Source of the DNA: Eonycteris spelaea | Lineage: Eukaryota > Chordata > Mammalia > Chiroptera > Pteropodidae | Direction of reading: 5' to 3' | Length of the DNA: 64,000 nucleotides | Assembly (NCBI GenBank): GCA_003508835.1 | Contig: PUFA01000003.1 | Span: 19,229,501-19,293,500, forward strand | Program-made: the position numbers and the translations under genes | Notes under the pieces: model-generated | Database searches by the model: none | What the model was told of the DNA's origin: nothing | The model's input: the letters and a program-made list of their open reading frames with translations, nothing else | In this document: positions 1-12,630 of the stretch, in pieces | Numbering within the stretch: position 1 is the first letter of the stretch | Layout: every line of letters starts with the position of its first letter

Positions 1-1074
1 ACAAGCATTTCGTAGTCATCATGGGGGGTGTCGGGCCTCTTCCTGGGAGGGGCCTTTCTGTGGAGCTGAGGACATTTGCCCATCCTCCCAGCATCTCGCT
101 GGCATCCTCATTCAGGCCTCACTCGCCGCTCTTCTAAGTTTCCAAGTCCCCTTTCTCTGCTTCAGCCAACACAAACACCAGAATAAGTAGGCAAAAAGCT
201 ACCTCTTCTCTTTTCCAGATTCACTGTGCCAGCTGAGGCATAACCGTTTAATCGCTGGCACTGTCTCCAGTAAAACCCGATGAAACCTGGTCCTGCAGAG
301 GCCGCGTACACATTTGGGTGTGACACAAAGGAAACAGAAGAAAAGGACATAGGTAGGATTTGGTCTGCTCAGATGTACCTTTTAAAATCCTTTTATTTAG
401 ACTCTTAATTCCCTGCTCTACTTTATAAGCTTGAGGTTTGCGGATTTCAGAGTTTGTCTTTGGTGTGGTTTTGTTTTCTGGTTTTCTCCACAGAGGGGAT
501 AATATGCTAAAAGCTTGAAATTGCTAATTATTCCTAAAACCTTGAGAGCCGCTTAGGTGGCATGTGTGATCCTTAGAGCACGTTATATTGCAGGCCACGG
601 CAGCGAATGCATGTACGGAGACTCCAGGGAGGTGTTTTAGGGGGATTGAAGGGAAATCGTTGTACCAGCTCGGAGAATGCCACCAAAAGGCGAATCTGAT
701 CGGAGTTACCCCTGCGAGGTGCAGGAGTCAGAGGTCAGAGGCAGGCAAAGCATCAGTTCCCCCTCATGGCTTCTCTTTCCCTGTGTTGGCCAAGGAGGAG
801 ACGGGTCTGCCCAGGGTCCTTGTTTCTTTGTGTGATGCTGAGCATGACAGCTGGCCTGGGGGACTCAGACCGACTCTTGGGAACTCGAGGTTAGAGAATG
901 CGAGGAGAAACTGCAACAGGAATTGACTAGAAAAATGCTGCCTCATCCACGTGAGACAGGGAGTTTGGGTGAAGTGGAATCTGATGTGTGTCCCTGCCTC
1001 AGAATCAGCGAATGATGACATGAGGCAGGTAGTGCCAAAAGCCACATCTGGAATAAATAAATAGTCCTGTACAG
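1..1074. other. Unannotated non-coding sequence
   Basis: No repeat family, RNA gene or exon could be recognised. Open frames on both strands at 588-1120 are short, overlap each other and resemble no known protein. Confidence 0.5.
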
Positions 1075-1155
1075 GTCCAGGTTCATTCTTTGGTATGTGG
1101 ATATCCAACTGTCTCAGCACTACTTGAAAAGACTATTCTTCCCTATTGAAGTCTT
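1075..1155 (-). repeat. L1 ORF2 fragment (short)
   Basis: About 80 bp matches the antisense of the L1 ORF2 stretch that reads, in L1 sense, as an 'aatagtcttttc...' block followed by a 'ggatatccaca' block. It is a heavily truncated fossil. Confidence 0.6.
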
Positions 1156-1204
1156 TTTTTTTTGTTGTCAGCCTTTTCCTACTCAAAAGTAACCGTTGGC
1201 CCTT

Positions 1205-1266
1205 TCTCTCCCCTCCCCCCACCTTCTCCTTCCAGCTGTCCTCTCTCCCTCTCTCTCTCTCTCTCA
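1205..1266. repeat. Pyrimidine-rich tract ending in (CT)n
   Basis: Almost uninterrupted C/T, ending with about seven CT dinucleotides. Simple low-complexity sequence. Confidence 0.8.
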
Positions 1267-1680
1267 CATGCACCTGCCAGCTCGCCCTGAAGTCATGGGC
1301 ACCCATGCTGCTTCAGGGAGGCCCCATTGCGGCCCAGGGCCTTATCCCTAACTCCCAGGATTCCTTCTCGGAGGGACCTGTGCTTACTCAGGCCTCTTTA
1401 TGTGCTCGTTTGTCTCCCTAGTTGGGTGAATTCAGCTCCTTCAGGAAGGGAAGGGCATGAAGGAAGAGCTGCATGTGACCCCAAACCCTCACATTAACAT
1501 GCTGTCTTTTCATGCCTATATTTCTGGCTCCCACGCCGGTTGTGAGCTTTCCCAGGCATGACCCTCTTGGAGCCCCTTGTCTTTCTGAACAATGTTCCCT
1601 GACTGAAAAATTAAATGGAAGCTTCTACAAGCATCTGGCTGACAAATGGCTCACTAAAGTGGGAGTTCATCCATTAGTCC

Positions 1681-1750
1681 GTCCATCTCCCCCTCCATCC
1701 ATCCATTCATCCATCTGTCTGTCTGTCCATCTGTTTCTTCCTCCATCTAC
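1681..1750. repeat. (TCCA)n / (TGTC)n tetranucleotide repeat
   Basis: Imperfect ccat and tgtc tetranucleotides in a run of about 70 bp. Confidence 0.8.
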
Positions 1751-4350
1751 TGAGAAAGGAAAAGGCTGGTTGCCTAACTCCTGTCTGTCGGCTGAGTCCG
1801 AGGTGTACTATAGGTTTGACTCATTATAAGGTCATAATTTATCCCATCATCCCAGGGGTAGCAAGTTTACCAGATAGCCGGAGTCTGAGGTTACCCCACC
1901 TATTGTCCCTGGCAGAATGCTTGCTGGGGCGCCCTTGCGGTTTCTATGTGGGGGTCTCCTCAGGATGCCAATGACACGTCTCTGACCTAGTGAGCAAGAG
2001 TTAGAGCAGAGACAGGGCGGCTCAGTGCCCCCCTCCTCCATTCCGGGGATATTTCTGTCTAAATTGTGATGTTTGTTCATTAAATTTTAGTGCCGCAAGA
2101 TGGAGGCTGCTGAGAAAGTCCCACTCTCAGGTGCTCTATGTAGACCACCGGCCTTTAACAGTAACAGCCTCGAGACTGCAGTTCCATCACCCCTTACACC
2201 AATTACCGTCTGCGTGCCCTGAAATCGGGCCCAATCTTTAAAACTTTGGGCCCCCTGACCCCTTGGTGGAACCAACTCACTACTGTTTAGAAAACTGGGT
2301 TTTTGATTTTGACATACCCTTCAGGGACACTCTGGCTGTGGCTTTTATGCTCAGGAACTGGCCGTGGATAGTCTTTCTGGATACCCAGATCCTGTCTGCC
2401 CCAGGGTACACTAGGCTGCTTCTCCCAGTATGGTGACACCTTCCTTAGGGTTTCTGCTCTCCTGCTCCGTGGGCTGGTTTCTCTGTCTGCTCCTTCCTGA
2501 CCCCCTGAGTATCAGAGGTCTGGCCTGAACCTCACCGGTGGACAGGTCCCTGGGAGGTTCTCAGCAGTATGAAGATTCATGGGGGGATTGGATAGCGACT
2601 GCCCCTTGCTGGAAGCATCAAAGCCTTGTTCATCTAAGACACCCTCTTGTGTTGCTCCAGAAATGAGATCTTTTCTGTAGTCCTGTCTTAAAACTGACTT
2701 CTTTGCATTTACCAGTGGTTTGCATGATTTTGCCATGTCATGACACATTCCCGCTTAAACATCATGCCAGCATCAGCTCTCTAATATTTATTTTTATAAA
2801 TTTCCCATTTCACAGGGAAAGAAGGTGAGATGGCAATACTGTTTTCACAAATACCACAGCTGATCACTGAATTTCAATTGTTTTATAAAAATCCTGTGTG
2901 AATTATGTAACTTACCAGCCCTGCATCCAAAATTACATGTAACTGCTTGTATTTTCAAAAATAATTCTTGCCACTACCTTAGGTTTTGGGGCTTTAGTTT
3001 GGACCTGCCCCTCTTATCTCCATGTTCTAAGAAATTTTCTTCCCATTTCTTTTCTGCCTCTCATGTTTGGGTTAGATCTGAAGGTTCCTGTCTCCTCTCT
3101 GGATTCCTGCAGACTTTCTGCCATTTCTCTGACTGCTGGCACTTAACTCTGAGAGAAGCAAACTGGGGGAATAAAGAGGGTGGCCGGGGGAGGGGAGCTT
3201 TCTCTGTTGGCAAAAATGGAGCAGAGCAAGTGGCTGGTGTGCTACCTGGGGTCAAGCAGTCAGCGACACCTTTATCTCATTTCTTTTCTTATTGCTTGTG
3301 GAGGGCTTGAAAGCTAGAGCCGGTATCCATCCTCGAGTATTCATTGAGCCCTAGATATGTACCTGGTTCCAGGAAGGTGTCATATCACCTGTCCCTGGGA
3401 GAAAAGATTGCAGACAGGATGAGGTGGAGGCTCCACACAGGGAAAGGTATGACTAAGTGGCAGAGGGCAAAGTTTGGAAACGTGTGCTGGAGACTTTTAG
3501 GGAAATTGGAGGTCAGCGTAGGCCAAAGCAGGGAAGGCCCTGCGTCTGAGGGGTGCAGCAGGGGGGGGGGGGCTTTTGGAATTGGGTGGAAGGGACCCTT
3601 TTAAGAGGGAGAGGGTATCACTTTCTTCTGGAGTGGCCTCCTATGTGATTTGGCATCTGAAAGGCTATGAGGGAGAGGTGCCGGAATGAAGCATGGGTCC
3701 CACGAAGCAGGAGTTGGGGCTTAGGTGTGTGGGGTGGGGCCCCTCAGAATGTGAGGTGGAGCCTGCACCCTCTGCCCAATGAGAAACCATGATAAGACTT
3801 TACAGAGATAAACTGATGGCTTCATAGAGCTATTGGAGGACAAGTCCTGGAACCCAGGGGCAAAGGCGTGGTAAGAATAGGAAACCCCATCAGGAGCTGG
3901 CCTCGGGGGTCCAGGTAGCTGGTGCTGTGGGAGGGGAAGGCTATGTGGGTGGTGTGAAAACATTCCAGTGTGAAGAGGAAGGGGCAAGATTGAAAGACCT
4001 TTGGGGAAGATTCCTCAGGGCCTGATGCCCGGCTTGGGGGCATGGTGTTGATCCTGTGTGGTCCCCTGGGGGCCTCCAGCAGACAAGGCCTCCCAGCATA
4101 CCTCTCTGCCCTCCTGCCTCAGTGTTTTCTCTGTGCCAGTGAGCTTCTGAGACACTGGGTCACACCGACCTGCCTGCTGCGTGCTGTGTGCTTCTGGTGC
4201 AGGGACCGTCTGTTTACCTCGTGGCCTCCCAGCTAGCAGGTTAGTAAACAGTAGCAGTGGTAGTGATGGTGGGGTGGGAGGACCAGTACTAGTGGTAGTA
4301 ATAACATGATCCTTTGCAGTACTGATCTAGTGGTGGTAATATGATCATTT
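1751..4350. other. Unannotated non-coding sequence
   Basis: No family could be named with confidence. The 2040-2560 stretch has an LTR-like base composition but I could not match it. The stretch 3410-4030 is purine-rich and reminiscent of old L2 remnants, not firmly so. A run of 12 G lies at 3561-3572. Confidence 0.45.
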
Positions 4351-4555
4351 GAGCTGTTGCTATGTGCTGAGCATTTAACCACCTAATTTATTTTATCCTT
4401 ACAGCCATCCCATGGGGTTGGCCTCATTTTATAGATAAAAAAACTGGGGCTTACAGAATTAGGCAGTTTGCCTGAAGTGACACGTCTAGTATGAGGCAGG
4501 CCTAGACTCAAACCTGTCTCATGGCTCCAGACTCCACACTCGGTCACCCTGCTCC
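4351..4555 (-). repeat. MIR SINE
   Basis: Antisense MIR core: a ttattttatcctta block, then a 'cattttatagat' block and a degraded 'gaggctcagagag' equivalent, followed by the MIR 5' half. It is an ancient tRNA-derived SINE, present in all mammals and long inactive. Confidence 0.8.
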
Positions 4556-4761
4556 ACCTCCTCTCAAAGAGCAGGCTGGTCGTCACTGTCTGCTGAATTA
4601 CATTGATCATGCCATTTTAGAGACGAACAAGGGTAGGTCGGCACCTCCAATATGCCGAGGGCCTTGCCCCTCACAGCCTTTCCACGCCAGGTCTGTGATG
4701 GTGGGTAAGAGAGGAGAGAGGAAAGTGCCAGAGAGGAAATGCTGACCTTCATGGGGGCAGC

Positions 4762-4795
4762 GGGACTAGCCGAGCAGGTGGGACTAGCCGAGCAG
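4762..4795. repeat. Short tandem duplication, 16 bp copies at 18 bp spacing
   Basis: The block gggactagccgagcag occurs at 4762 and again at 4780, with no mismatch between copies. Confidence 0.9.
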
Positions 4796-6485
4796 AGCCC
4801 CAGCTGCACCCACTGTGTGACTGACACCCATCCCCGCCCCTGCCCCAGCCCGGAAATTTCTCAGCCCTGGCTGGGTAGGACCAGCAGTGCTCTCTGAGCA
4901 CTGGCCCGAGAGCGTCTTAGGTCTCCCTAACGGTGAGGAAGGACAGAGGTGGACCAGGGAAAAGAGGACGTCCTGTCCAACTGGAAGTCTGTGGAATCCG
5001 TGGCTCCAGAAAATGTTAACGAGCGAGTGCCTGGTACCTTAATGCTCGTAGAGTGCGAAGTGTTTAGGTATCATAGGGATGAGAGTACACCAGCCTAGGG
5101 GAGCTTGAGTTCAGGCTGCATTATTCTTAGCTTTGCGGATTGGCAGGGGAGGGAGCGGGGCTATTTTTAGACAACGGTGCACTAGTTTTGTAATTAACAG
5201 ACAGCGTGCCCCACCTCCTGCTACACACTCTCCTTACTCATGCCTTATTGTAATTAGTGTTTGAATCATCTTCAAAGAAGATCATAAGGTCTGCGAGGAC
5301 CTGTGACATGCCGTCTCATTCACTGCCCCGTCTTCTGAGCTGGGGACACCAGCTTAGCGGGAGTAATTCTACTAGGAGGAGGCGGAAGGTGCCAACGACT
5401 GTGTAGTTAACCAGCGAAAGTGGTAGGGCGGGAACAGCTTCACCAAAAGCGCGAAACAGAAGCATGTCGGAAGAAGAAGGCATGTAACGTCAGGAGAAGG
5501 GCAACGACAAGGATGCTGGACGAAGTTGGGGATCGATGGAAAGAGGCAGGACAGGTGTGTGCCTTGAATATCAGTTCACTTCTCTTCGTTTCTAGAGAGC
5601 CAGGGCTGACAGCGTGCCCTCTTGAAAGAACGTGAAATTTCCTGACCCTGGTCTTTCTACGACTGGGCCTCTGCTTAACCTATAAGGCGCCTTTGTCAGG
5701 ATCAGGAGAGGCGTCCCTTATCTTGGCAGATACATTTTTGAAGAAAGTACCCCCACTCCTCCTCCAGGGGCTGCAGCCGTGCATGGGGCAACATGCTTGA
5801 AATGGACTATGAGCTTGCTCTTGACCTTTCACTCACTTTTTAGGGCTATTCTTTGGCCAGCGCACAAACTGCACAACTACGTAGGGTCACGCCATTGAGA
5901 TTGAAGTCTGGGTTTAGGCTCCTGTTGGAGACAGCGTAAGATGGGAGCCTTTCTGTGTCACCCAGCTGTTATCATCCTGTTATTCGCTTCCCTCTGTTGG
6001 TGATGTTGCTGTTCTTCTACAGAGAACCAGGACTCTTACCACTGGAGGTCAGAACCTTGGTAAACACATGGTCCAGAGTCACCAAATGTTGGGTCCTGAC
6101 CTGAAGGACAAACTACCATCACCCAAGGAACTTGTCAAAGTGCAGGTTCCTATTCCCAAACTCACACTGTGTGTGATAACATAGGAGGTAACACAGAGCC
6201 CAGGAATCCGTGTTTTTCATGAGTTCCTTTGCTGGAAACCACATACCTAGACCATCTCTTCAATTTATAAAGAAACAAGCCTATAGAGGGACTTGCCCAG
6301 GTGCTTCCACATGGGGTAGAGACTCACCCCGCCTTTGTGATTTTCAGTACAGACCTCAGTCAGCCCCACAGAGCTGCCCCTGGCCTCCTCTCAGCTCCCT
6401 TATCTCTACCAGTCTCCAAGACCAGAACCTGACCCTATACCATTTCGTTTGCAGACCATGCTTCCTGTAGCGCTAAAGTTTCTTC
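4796..6485. other. Unannotated non-coding sequence, possible MER5-like fragment
   Basis: About 6040-6220 contains phrases typical of MER5/MER20 hAT-Charlie elements (an 'aacttgtcaaa' block, a 'caggttccta' block and a 'gaatccgtgttttt' block) but the match is patchy. Nothing else was recognised. Confidence 0.4.
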
Positions 6486-6489
6486 CATC

Positions 6490-6645
6490 TTAATATTAAT
6501 GGTACTTTACTGATGTATAATTTACATACAGGTATCATCCTTGAATCTTACATGCACAGACTAAGGGATTTTGACAAGTGGTTTTAGCTACGTAACCATT
6601 GCCCAGATAAAAATAACGATCATTCTATCGCCCCAGGAGGCACCA
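6490..6645 (-). repeat. L1M 3'-UTR fragment
   Basis: It starts with the antisense 3' end of old L1s (a degraded 'tttattgagatataatttacata' start) and continues with the L1M text on the 'ttttgacaa' and 'aaccattgccca' blocks. Confidence 0.65.
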
Positions 6646-6649
6646 CGGG

Positions 6650-7890
6650 TTCTAAAAGTGTTTTAGAAATGCTAATAAAGACAGAGACACCTGTTTGGGG
6701 AATGGAGACTCTCTCCTGTTTGTGCCACGTGTGTGTCTTATATTCTCTGCAATTCCCCTTGGAAGGGTGGGACCTGTGCACGGGCCAAGGCTCAGGCAGC
6801 CACAGGAATGACGTCTTGCCAAATTTCTCTAACCCGAAACATCTTCACATGCCAGGACCAGACCAAGATGCAGAATGACAATGGAACATCTCTTTGGAGT
6901 GTCAACAGCATTTGAAGACTATACAGGAAAGTTGGTCTTCTTTTTCAAATAGAGATATTTCATAGCGAGCAGAACAAAAATCATTTGGATGTTGAAGATA
7001 AAAAAACATTACCTTCTAGAAAGCTCCAGCTTGGCCTGGGCCTCTCTCAGTCCCAGCCCTGGCTCCCCACAGATAACACAGTCATGGGGAGAGTTTGAGA
7101 CGTGCCAAAGTGTCGCATTGCTGGAGCCCATCAGAGGACCCATCTGTGAGGTTGGCGTGGGGCCTGGGAGGATAGCCTGGACATCCCCACCACCCTCACC
7201 CGCAGGATGACCTGCTGAGAAGGACGCCAGCACTGGCTCCCCTGAACCCTTGACTGGCAGCCAACCCTCAAAAGACTCACTTTGAAGAGTCCATACATCC
7301 AAGACATGAAGCTGTGGGATTTTTGTCTCATCCCTTGTAGGGGTGGAGCATGCAAGAGATGCAAGCAACTTCAGCTTTGAGAGGCTCCCAGGGACTTGGC
7401 TAAGGGACATTGGCTGTCCTTCCCATTTCCAAGGAACAGAATTGGCTTAGAGCATTTGAGCAGATGACCCAGCGGCTGAGAACTCCTGCTGGTCAATGAG
7501 GTTCCCTGTCTGTTTCCCATGTTTTTGTTTTTGTTTTTTATTGCTTTCTTTTCCTGCCTCAGTTTCATGACTTTATAACTGAGCTAGGAAAAAAGAAAAA
7601 TAACCTGCACATGTTTTTGCCTTCAGGTGAACCCTCACGAGTGTGTTCTGTTTGTTACTTATGCTGACTCAGAGCTTGGGCCTGCCCTGTGGGCTGTGAC
7701 CTATGCTCTTATTTTTCCTTTAGACACTCTTTGTAGGTGAATGGTCAAAAACATCTTCGGTTATTTTCTTGATTGATTCTCTTGATTTCGAAGTTATGTA
7801 TGTGTTTAAGGATTTTTTTTAACATTCAAACCAAATCGCCCTAGAAGAGATAGATTGCGCAAATTTGATTCGTATAAAATTGTGTCTCAT
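6650..7890. other. Unannotated non-coding sequence
   Basis: No repeat or exon recognised. A 133-codon open frame on the minus strand at 7009-7410 has no recognisable domain and an alternative frame overlaps it. It is treated as chance. Confidence 0.45.
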
Positions 7891-7894
7891 TTTC

Positions 7895-8060
7895 TTTTGC
7901 ATTTCTTTGGTTACTGGTGAACTGGAAGTTTTTTTTTTTTTTTTTGGAAATTTATAGGTTTATATTTCTTTTGAAATTTCTTTTTTATGCTCTTTGCACA
8001 TTTTTCTATTGATGTATTTATCTTTTTCTTTCATTTTAGTTAGAGGTCTTACTTCTTAGG
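7895..8060 (-). repeat. L1M ORF2 3'-end fragment
   Basis: Antisense L1 ORF2 C-terminal text: a 'ttgcatttctttg' block, 'ttactggtgaa', then 'tttgcacatttttctattg'. A 17-base T run interrupts it at about 7930-7947. Confidence 0.7.
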
Positions 8061-10017
8061 TTCAGGCTTTGATTTCCAATTAAAAAAAAAAACTTATCCT
8101 TGCTTACACTTAGAAGTTGGAACAAATTAAATTAACTCCAAAGTGGTACTAGGCCACCACTGGCCCATCTCCAAAGTGGCCTTTTGGAGCGCTGGGAAAG
8201 GTGCTCCTTCCTTGGCAGACACAGCTTCGTTCCTAAGCGTAGGGCTGCGGAGTTTCAGCCATTCCTAGGACCCCGTTCAGGCACCGCTGTTCAGGGCACA
8301 GCTGCACAACCGCCACAATCAACACAGCCCACACTCCTTGTACAGCTGCTCTGAGTGTTGTAAAACTGAATTGAACCAATGTTGGAAACAGTGTCAAAAA
8401 CACCATTGAGTGGTAGAGGCTTTATTATAATTGATCTCCCAAACTCCCGACGTGGGCATCGCAGTGTTTTGAATGAAATCTGAACCTGGTTAGCCATGAT
8501 TCAGTTTGTCTAGCAGAAACAGAGGCACGGAGTGGAGGTAAGAGGCGTGGGTTCTAGTCTTGCCTTTTTTTTTAGTAACGAATGATGTGACTTTGGCCAA
8601 GCCAGCTAACTTTTCAGGGACTTTTCTCACCAGTAACACAAGAGGCTGTGACTAAATAAACTTCTACATCGTTCTTACCTCCAAATAGCTACAAGTCCAG
8701 TTCTATTCACACACAAAAAAATATGACATACTTAAGACAGTGTAGCTTAATTTTTTTGTTTAGCATCTGGGTTATGCTAAAGAAGAAAGTATTTCAGAGC
8801 GTAAGTTTTTCTAGTTCACCAAAGTTCTACCCGACTTAGTTATATAGCTCTCAGTGCATCTGAGAAAAGAATATGTCAACGTAACCGATCCCCTCTTATG
8901 TGTTTCACCGAAGGGCGTCCTCAGTGTCCCTGACGTCCCTGATGAAAGGGCACGGGTGCATTTGATGACAGGAAGCTGTGGTTGAATCTTGGGTCCTTCC
9001 ATCTCCTTCTACTTTCCCTCCTCAGAAACCATTTCCGTGTGTCTTTGATGAGCTCAGAGGTGAGCAGTGCTTCAGGGCCCCCCTGCCATTTGGGGAGCAG
9101 TGACATGAGCCTTAACTTACTGGGACCTTTTCATGCGTCAACTCTACAGTCATTCTGCCTTCGTGCTCTTAGTGGCCTCCCCACCGAGGACCACACCCCC
9201 AAACCCCCAACTCTCACTGCCTTTGGCTTCCACGTTACTTGTCTCTGCATCGTTCTCTCCTTGTTCCCCACATCTTCTCACAGGGACTTGGCCTCTGTGG
9301 TCTGTGGGGTTTCCTGGAGCCCTAGTCCCAGCCCTTCTCCACCTGTCCTCTGTGCTCTCTTGCCCCATCTGGTGGCCCTGGCCATAACCTAAGTGCCGTT
9401 GACTAGCACATCTGTTCTCCATACCAGGCCTGGTTTCAGATCCCAGTCCAGTTCCTACCCAGCAGCCTCCTGGACACCTTGACCTCAGGCCCCTCCTAAA
9501 CCCAACTCGTGATTCTTGTCCACACCCCACGCTGTGGTTCACCTTCCTATCACCTGACTAGTCCCGCAAGTCCAAACCGGGGACACCTGCCTCTCCTCTG
9601 TCCTCTCACCCTCCTTGCCTGTCCAGCATCTTCCTGCCCCACTGTGAGCACTCCCACTGACCTGTTCTCCCGCCGCCTGCACAGCTGTCACTGCATCTTC
9701 TTGTCCTCATCCTCCAGCCTCTGCCCCGGGTTAAGCCCGCATCTTTGCTGGTCTGGCCTCTCAGAGTTCTCTCTCCACTGCTCCTTCTGCCTCCAGCCTC
9801 TCCCCCTCCAATCTTCCTTTATTACTTTGGTATAAATCTAAAACAAGGAAACCCTCAGTTCTGTGAATGAACCTCACCAGGAATCTTTACTTTTTTTTTT
9901 ACTGTGCCCCATCTTGAGTGAAATTGAATGCAAGCTTGCAAAGATGAACTTGACCTACCCTTTAACAAGGTGGCCTTTCCCCTCCAACTATTTCTGCACT
10001 CCTCGGCACCTCTGTGC
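8061..10017. other. Unannotated non-coding sequence, C/T-rich at 9150-9830
   Basis: The C/T-rich 9150-9830 stretch keeps several frames open on both strands because stop codons are rare in it. Its base composition recalls L2-derived DNA, but I could not align it. Nothing else was recognised. Confidence 0.4.
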
Positions 10018-10098
10018 TTTCTCCATCTTTCCAAAATTTTACAGAAAAGAAAACCGAGGCCTAGAGAAAGGGTGCGTTCAGGACCACACAGCTGGGGG
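10018..10098 (-). repeat. MIR SINE fragment
   Basis: Antisense MIR core: 'attttacagaaaagaaaac', then 'gaggcctagagaaa', then a 'cacacagctgg' block. Confidence 0.65.
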
Positions 10099-10120
10099 TT
10101 GTGGCGGGTCCTTTCGTAGG

Positions 10121-10563
10121 TGCGTATCAGTTTCCTGTGGCTGCTGTAACAAATCACCAGAACCCGAGTGGCTCAGAAAAATATTCTCTCGCCGTTCTGG
10201 AGGCTAGAAGACTGAAAACAGGCCGTCAGCAGGGCCACGCGCCCTCTGAAGGCTCTAGGGCGAGACCCTTCCTTGATTCTTCCTATCTGGTGTGTGACCT
10301 GGTAGAGACCGCGCCCCAGTCTCTGCCCTTCAATCTTCAACATGGCCCTCTCCTGGTGTGTTGTCTCTGTGTTCTGAATTTTCCATCCTTTTAAAGGAAA
10401 CCCCGCTGTTGGCTTGTAGGGCCCCTCCTATTCCCATGTGACCTCCTCTTAACTCGATCACGTCGGCAGAGACCCTACTTCCAAATAAGGTCACATTCAC
10501 AGGTGCCCAGGGTGGGGACTCTAATATACCTTTTTAGGGGGACAACATTCCACCTATAACCGT
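10121..10563 (-). repeat. MLT1-type MaLR LTR
   Basis: Nearly complete old solo LTR, antisense. The left end reads 'tttcctgtggctgctgtaac' (antisense of the MLT1 3' end). The middle has 'ttctggaggctagaag', and the right part has the diagnostic 'acttccaaataaggtcacatt' block. ERVL-MaLR LTRs of this kind are non-autonomous retrovirus-like fossils found across placental mammals. No internal coding region is attached. Confidence 0.8.
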
Positions 10564-10727
10564 GTGGTGGGTGTCACCATTTCTGTGGTGCTGGAGAGGG
10601 GGTGTTAGAAGTGGTTCACACTGGGTCACCCTGGGGTAGGGTTCCACCTGGTCCCTAGGCAGAGAACTCAGTGCTCTGCTTGTGGGACCTGTACATTTCC
10701 TAAACAGTTTGCTACTGGCGGGTTCTG

Positions 10728-10793
10728 TGCGTGTGTGTGTGTGTGTGTGCACGCGCACGTGCATGTGTGCGTGTGTGTGTGTGCGTGTGTTTG
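10728..10793. repeat. (GT)n microsatellite
   Basis: Alternating GT with GC and AC interruptions over 66 bp. The alternating purine-pyrimidine pattern has Z-DNA potential. Confidence 0.95.
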
Positions 10794-12351
10794 TGATGGA
10801 GGACTAAGGTCAGACGTGCCTTCTTTTAAGATGTGACTACACATTTCCTCTGAGGGAACTGGAGGACGCCTCAGAGAGGCATCATTTCCCTTTAACTTTT
10901 TGTCATTGTTCTATACTGGGAAACAGACTTGTACACGCTCCGGGACTTAACAGCTTGATATTCTCTGTCATATAAGCCAGCAGGCTTGCTCCTGTTTTCT
11001 GTTACAGGCCAGTGCCTTATGCTGCTGGGTTTTTTTGTTGGTTTTTTTTTTTTTTTGATTGCACTGGAAATTCATTGTTGCTCTGGCCCTCCTGACCTTT
11101 GTCTGGCCTTTGCCCATGTGCAGAGTTTCGGAGTCAGCGTTTCGGGTGGGCTGGAGGGCAAGCAGCGTGATCCTCCATGGCCACAGAGCTTTAGGCTCCG
11201 GACCTGCAGGTGGGGATAAGCCTGGGGCTGGGGCTCCCCGTATTTAGTCTGGAAGCCAGTCCCAGCTGCTGTTCTGAGGCCACAATGGACACCAGAAAGG
11301 GCGGAGCGTGTTGGCCCTGAGCCTGGGCAGCCGTGGCCTGCTCTGCAGCACAGCTGAGGTTAAATGTGGCAGTCCATCTGTGCCGGGCCTGCCCGGAGCC
11401 GGTCTGCCCCTTTCCTGCCTGTACACTGACCAGGAGGCCTGGAAACAAGGGACAGCGAGGGAAGTGAACAAATATCTCAGAATTAGAAGGATTAGTACTG
11501 GAAAGGGCCTCCGAGGTGACATAGTCCAGCGCCCATGTTCAATAGATATGGAGATGGCTGGCCCAGAGAGGTCACATAGTTACTTAATGGCCAAGCCACT
11601 AGATTTGGGTTTCTAGACCTCAAGTCCTTTGCCTTTCCCAAAAACCATGCTACCCAGGAGGTCATGCCATTATCAAGGTAGGGTCCCTCCAAGCACCAGC
11701 TCTACCAGAGACCAGCGTTCCTGGAAGCACTTCGGTTTGGAAAAGACATACATCTTCTGGCCTCCCCTTCTGTGCCACTGTCCAATTCGCTTTGGCCTCT
11801 GCCACTTCTTACTGTCCCCCCACCCCCATTTCAACCCGCCCGTGTTAGTCACTTACACAGTAGCTTAAATGTCTGTCCTCTCCCAGAGGCAACTGGACAA
11901 TCATCACAGAGTGAAATTTTGAGCCAGACAGGTGCTGCATGTGCCAAGGTGCTTATGGATGGAACGGACAGACCTCAGGAATGGAGGCAGCTCCAGGACC
12001 ATCTTTCTCTCTTCACACTCTCAGAGCATCTCAGCCCTGTCTGCTGCCTACCATGTCTCCCGTGTCCGCAGACAGGTGACCCATTTCATGTTCCACAGTC
12101 CAGACCTGCTCAGGAGCCAGTCTGATGGCCTCCGTAATTACCCTCGCACGGTCCTTCCATCAAGCCACCTCACGGGTTTCAGCAGGGCTGTGGGTGGACC
12201 ACCCTAGGGTGTGGTGTCTGCCACTCCAGGCAATGTCTGCTTGCAAGCACAGATAGCTTGGCCTGTGTCTGATCAAGACACATGGAGGGAGTAATTTCAG
12301 CATCAGGAAGAGCTCAGCATCATAACACAGAGCCCACAGTACCATGCACCC
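10794..12351. other. Unannotated non-coding sequence
   Basis: About 11485-11660 reads like a decayed MIR/L2-type element (a 'ctggcccagagaggtcacata' block) but is too diverged to name. The rest was not recognised. Confidence 0.4.
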
Positions 12352-12470
12352 TTACCTGCTGTGTGGCCATCAGAGCTGGACCTTTCTAGGTGTCAGTTTC
12401 CTCATCTCTAAGATGGGATCCATTTTACAGACTAGGAAGGATTGGAGAGAGTGTGTTTAAAGGCTTAGCT
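12352..12470 (+). repeat. MIR SINE fragment
   Basis: Sense MIR: 'tgctgtgtggcc', then 'tcagtttcctcatctctaag' followed by an 'atgggat' block. It is the central core plus part of the 3' half. Confidence 0.8.
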
Positions 12471-12494
12471 CCCAAGGAGCCACTCACATGATTA

Positions 12495-12630
12495 CTATGA
12501 TGCTTATTGCCTCCATTAAGCCTCACAGCAGCCCTGGGAGGTAGGCAGGACCAGTACAATCAAACCCACATTACAGATGTGGAAATTGATGGTCAGGCAG
12601 GAAAGGGACCCGCCCAGTCCTTTGGGCTCC
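12495..12630 (-). repeat. MIR SINE fragment, opposite orientation to its neighbour
   Basis: Antisense MIR: 'cctcacagcagccctgggag', then 'cattacagatgtggaaa'. It lies about 25 bp from the sense MIR on its left. Confidence 0.75.
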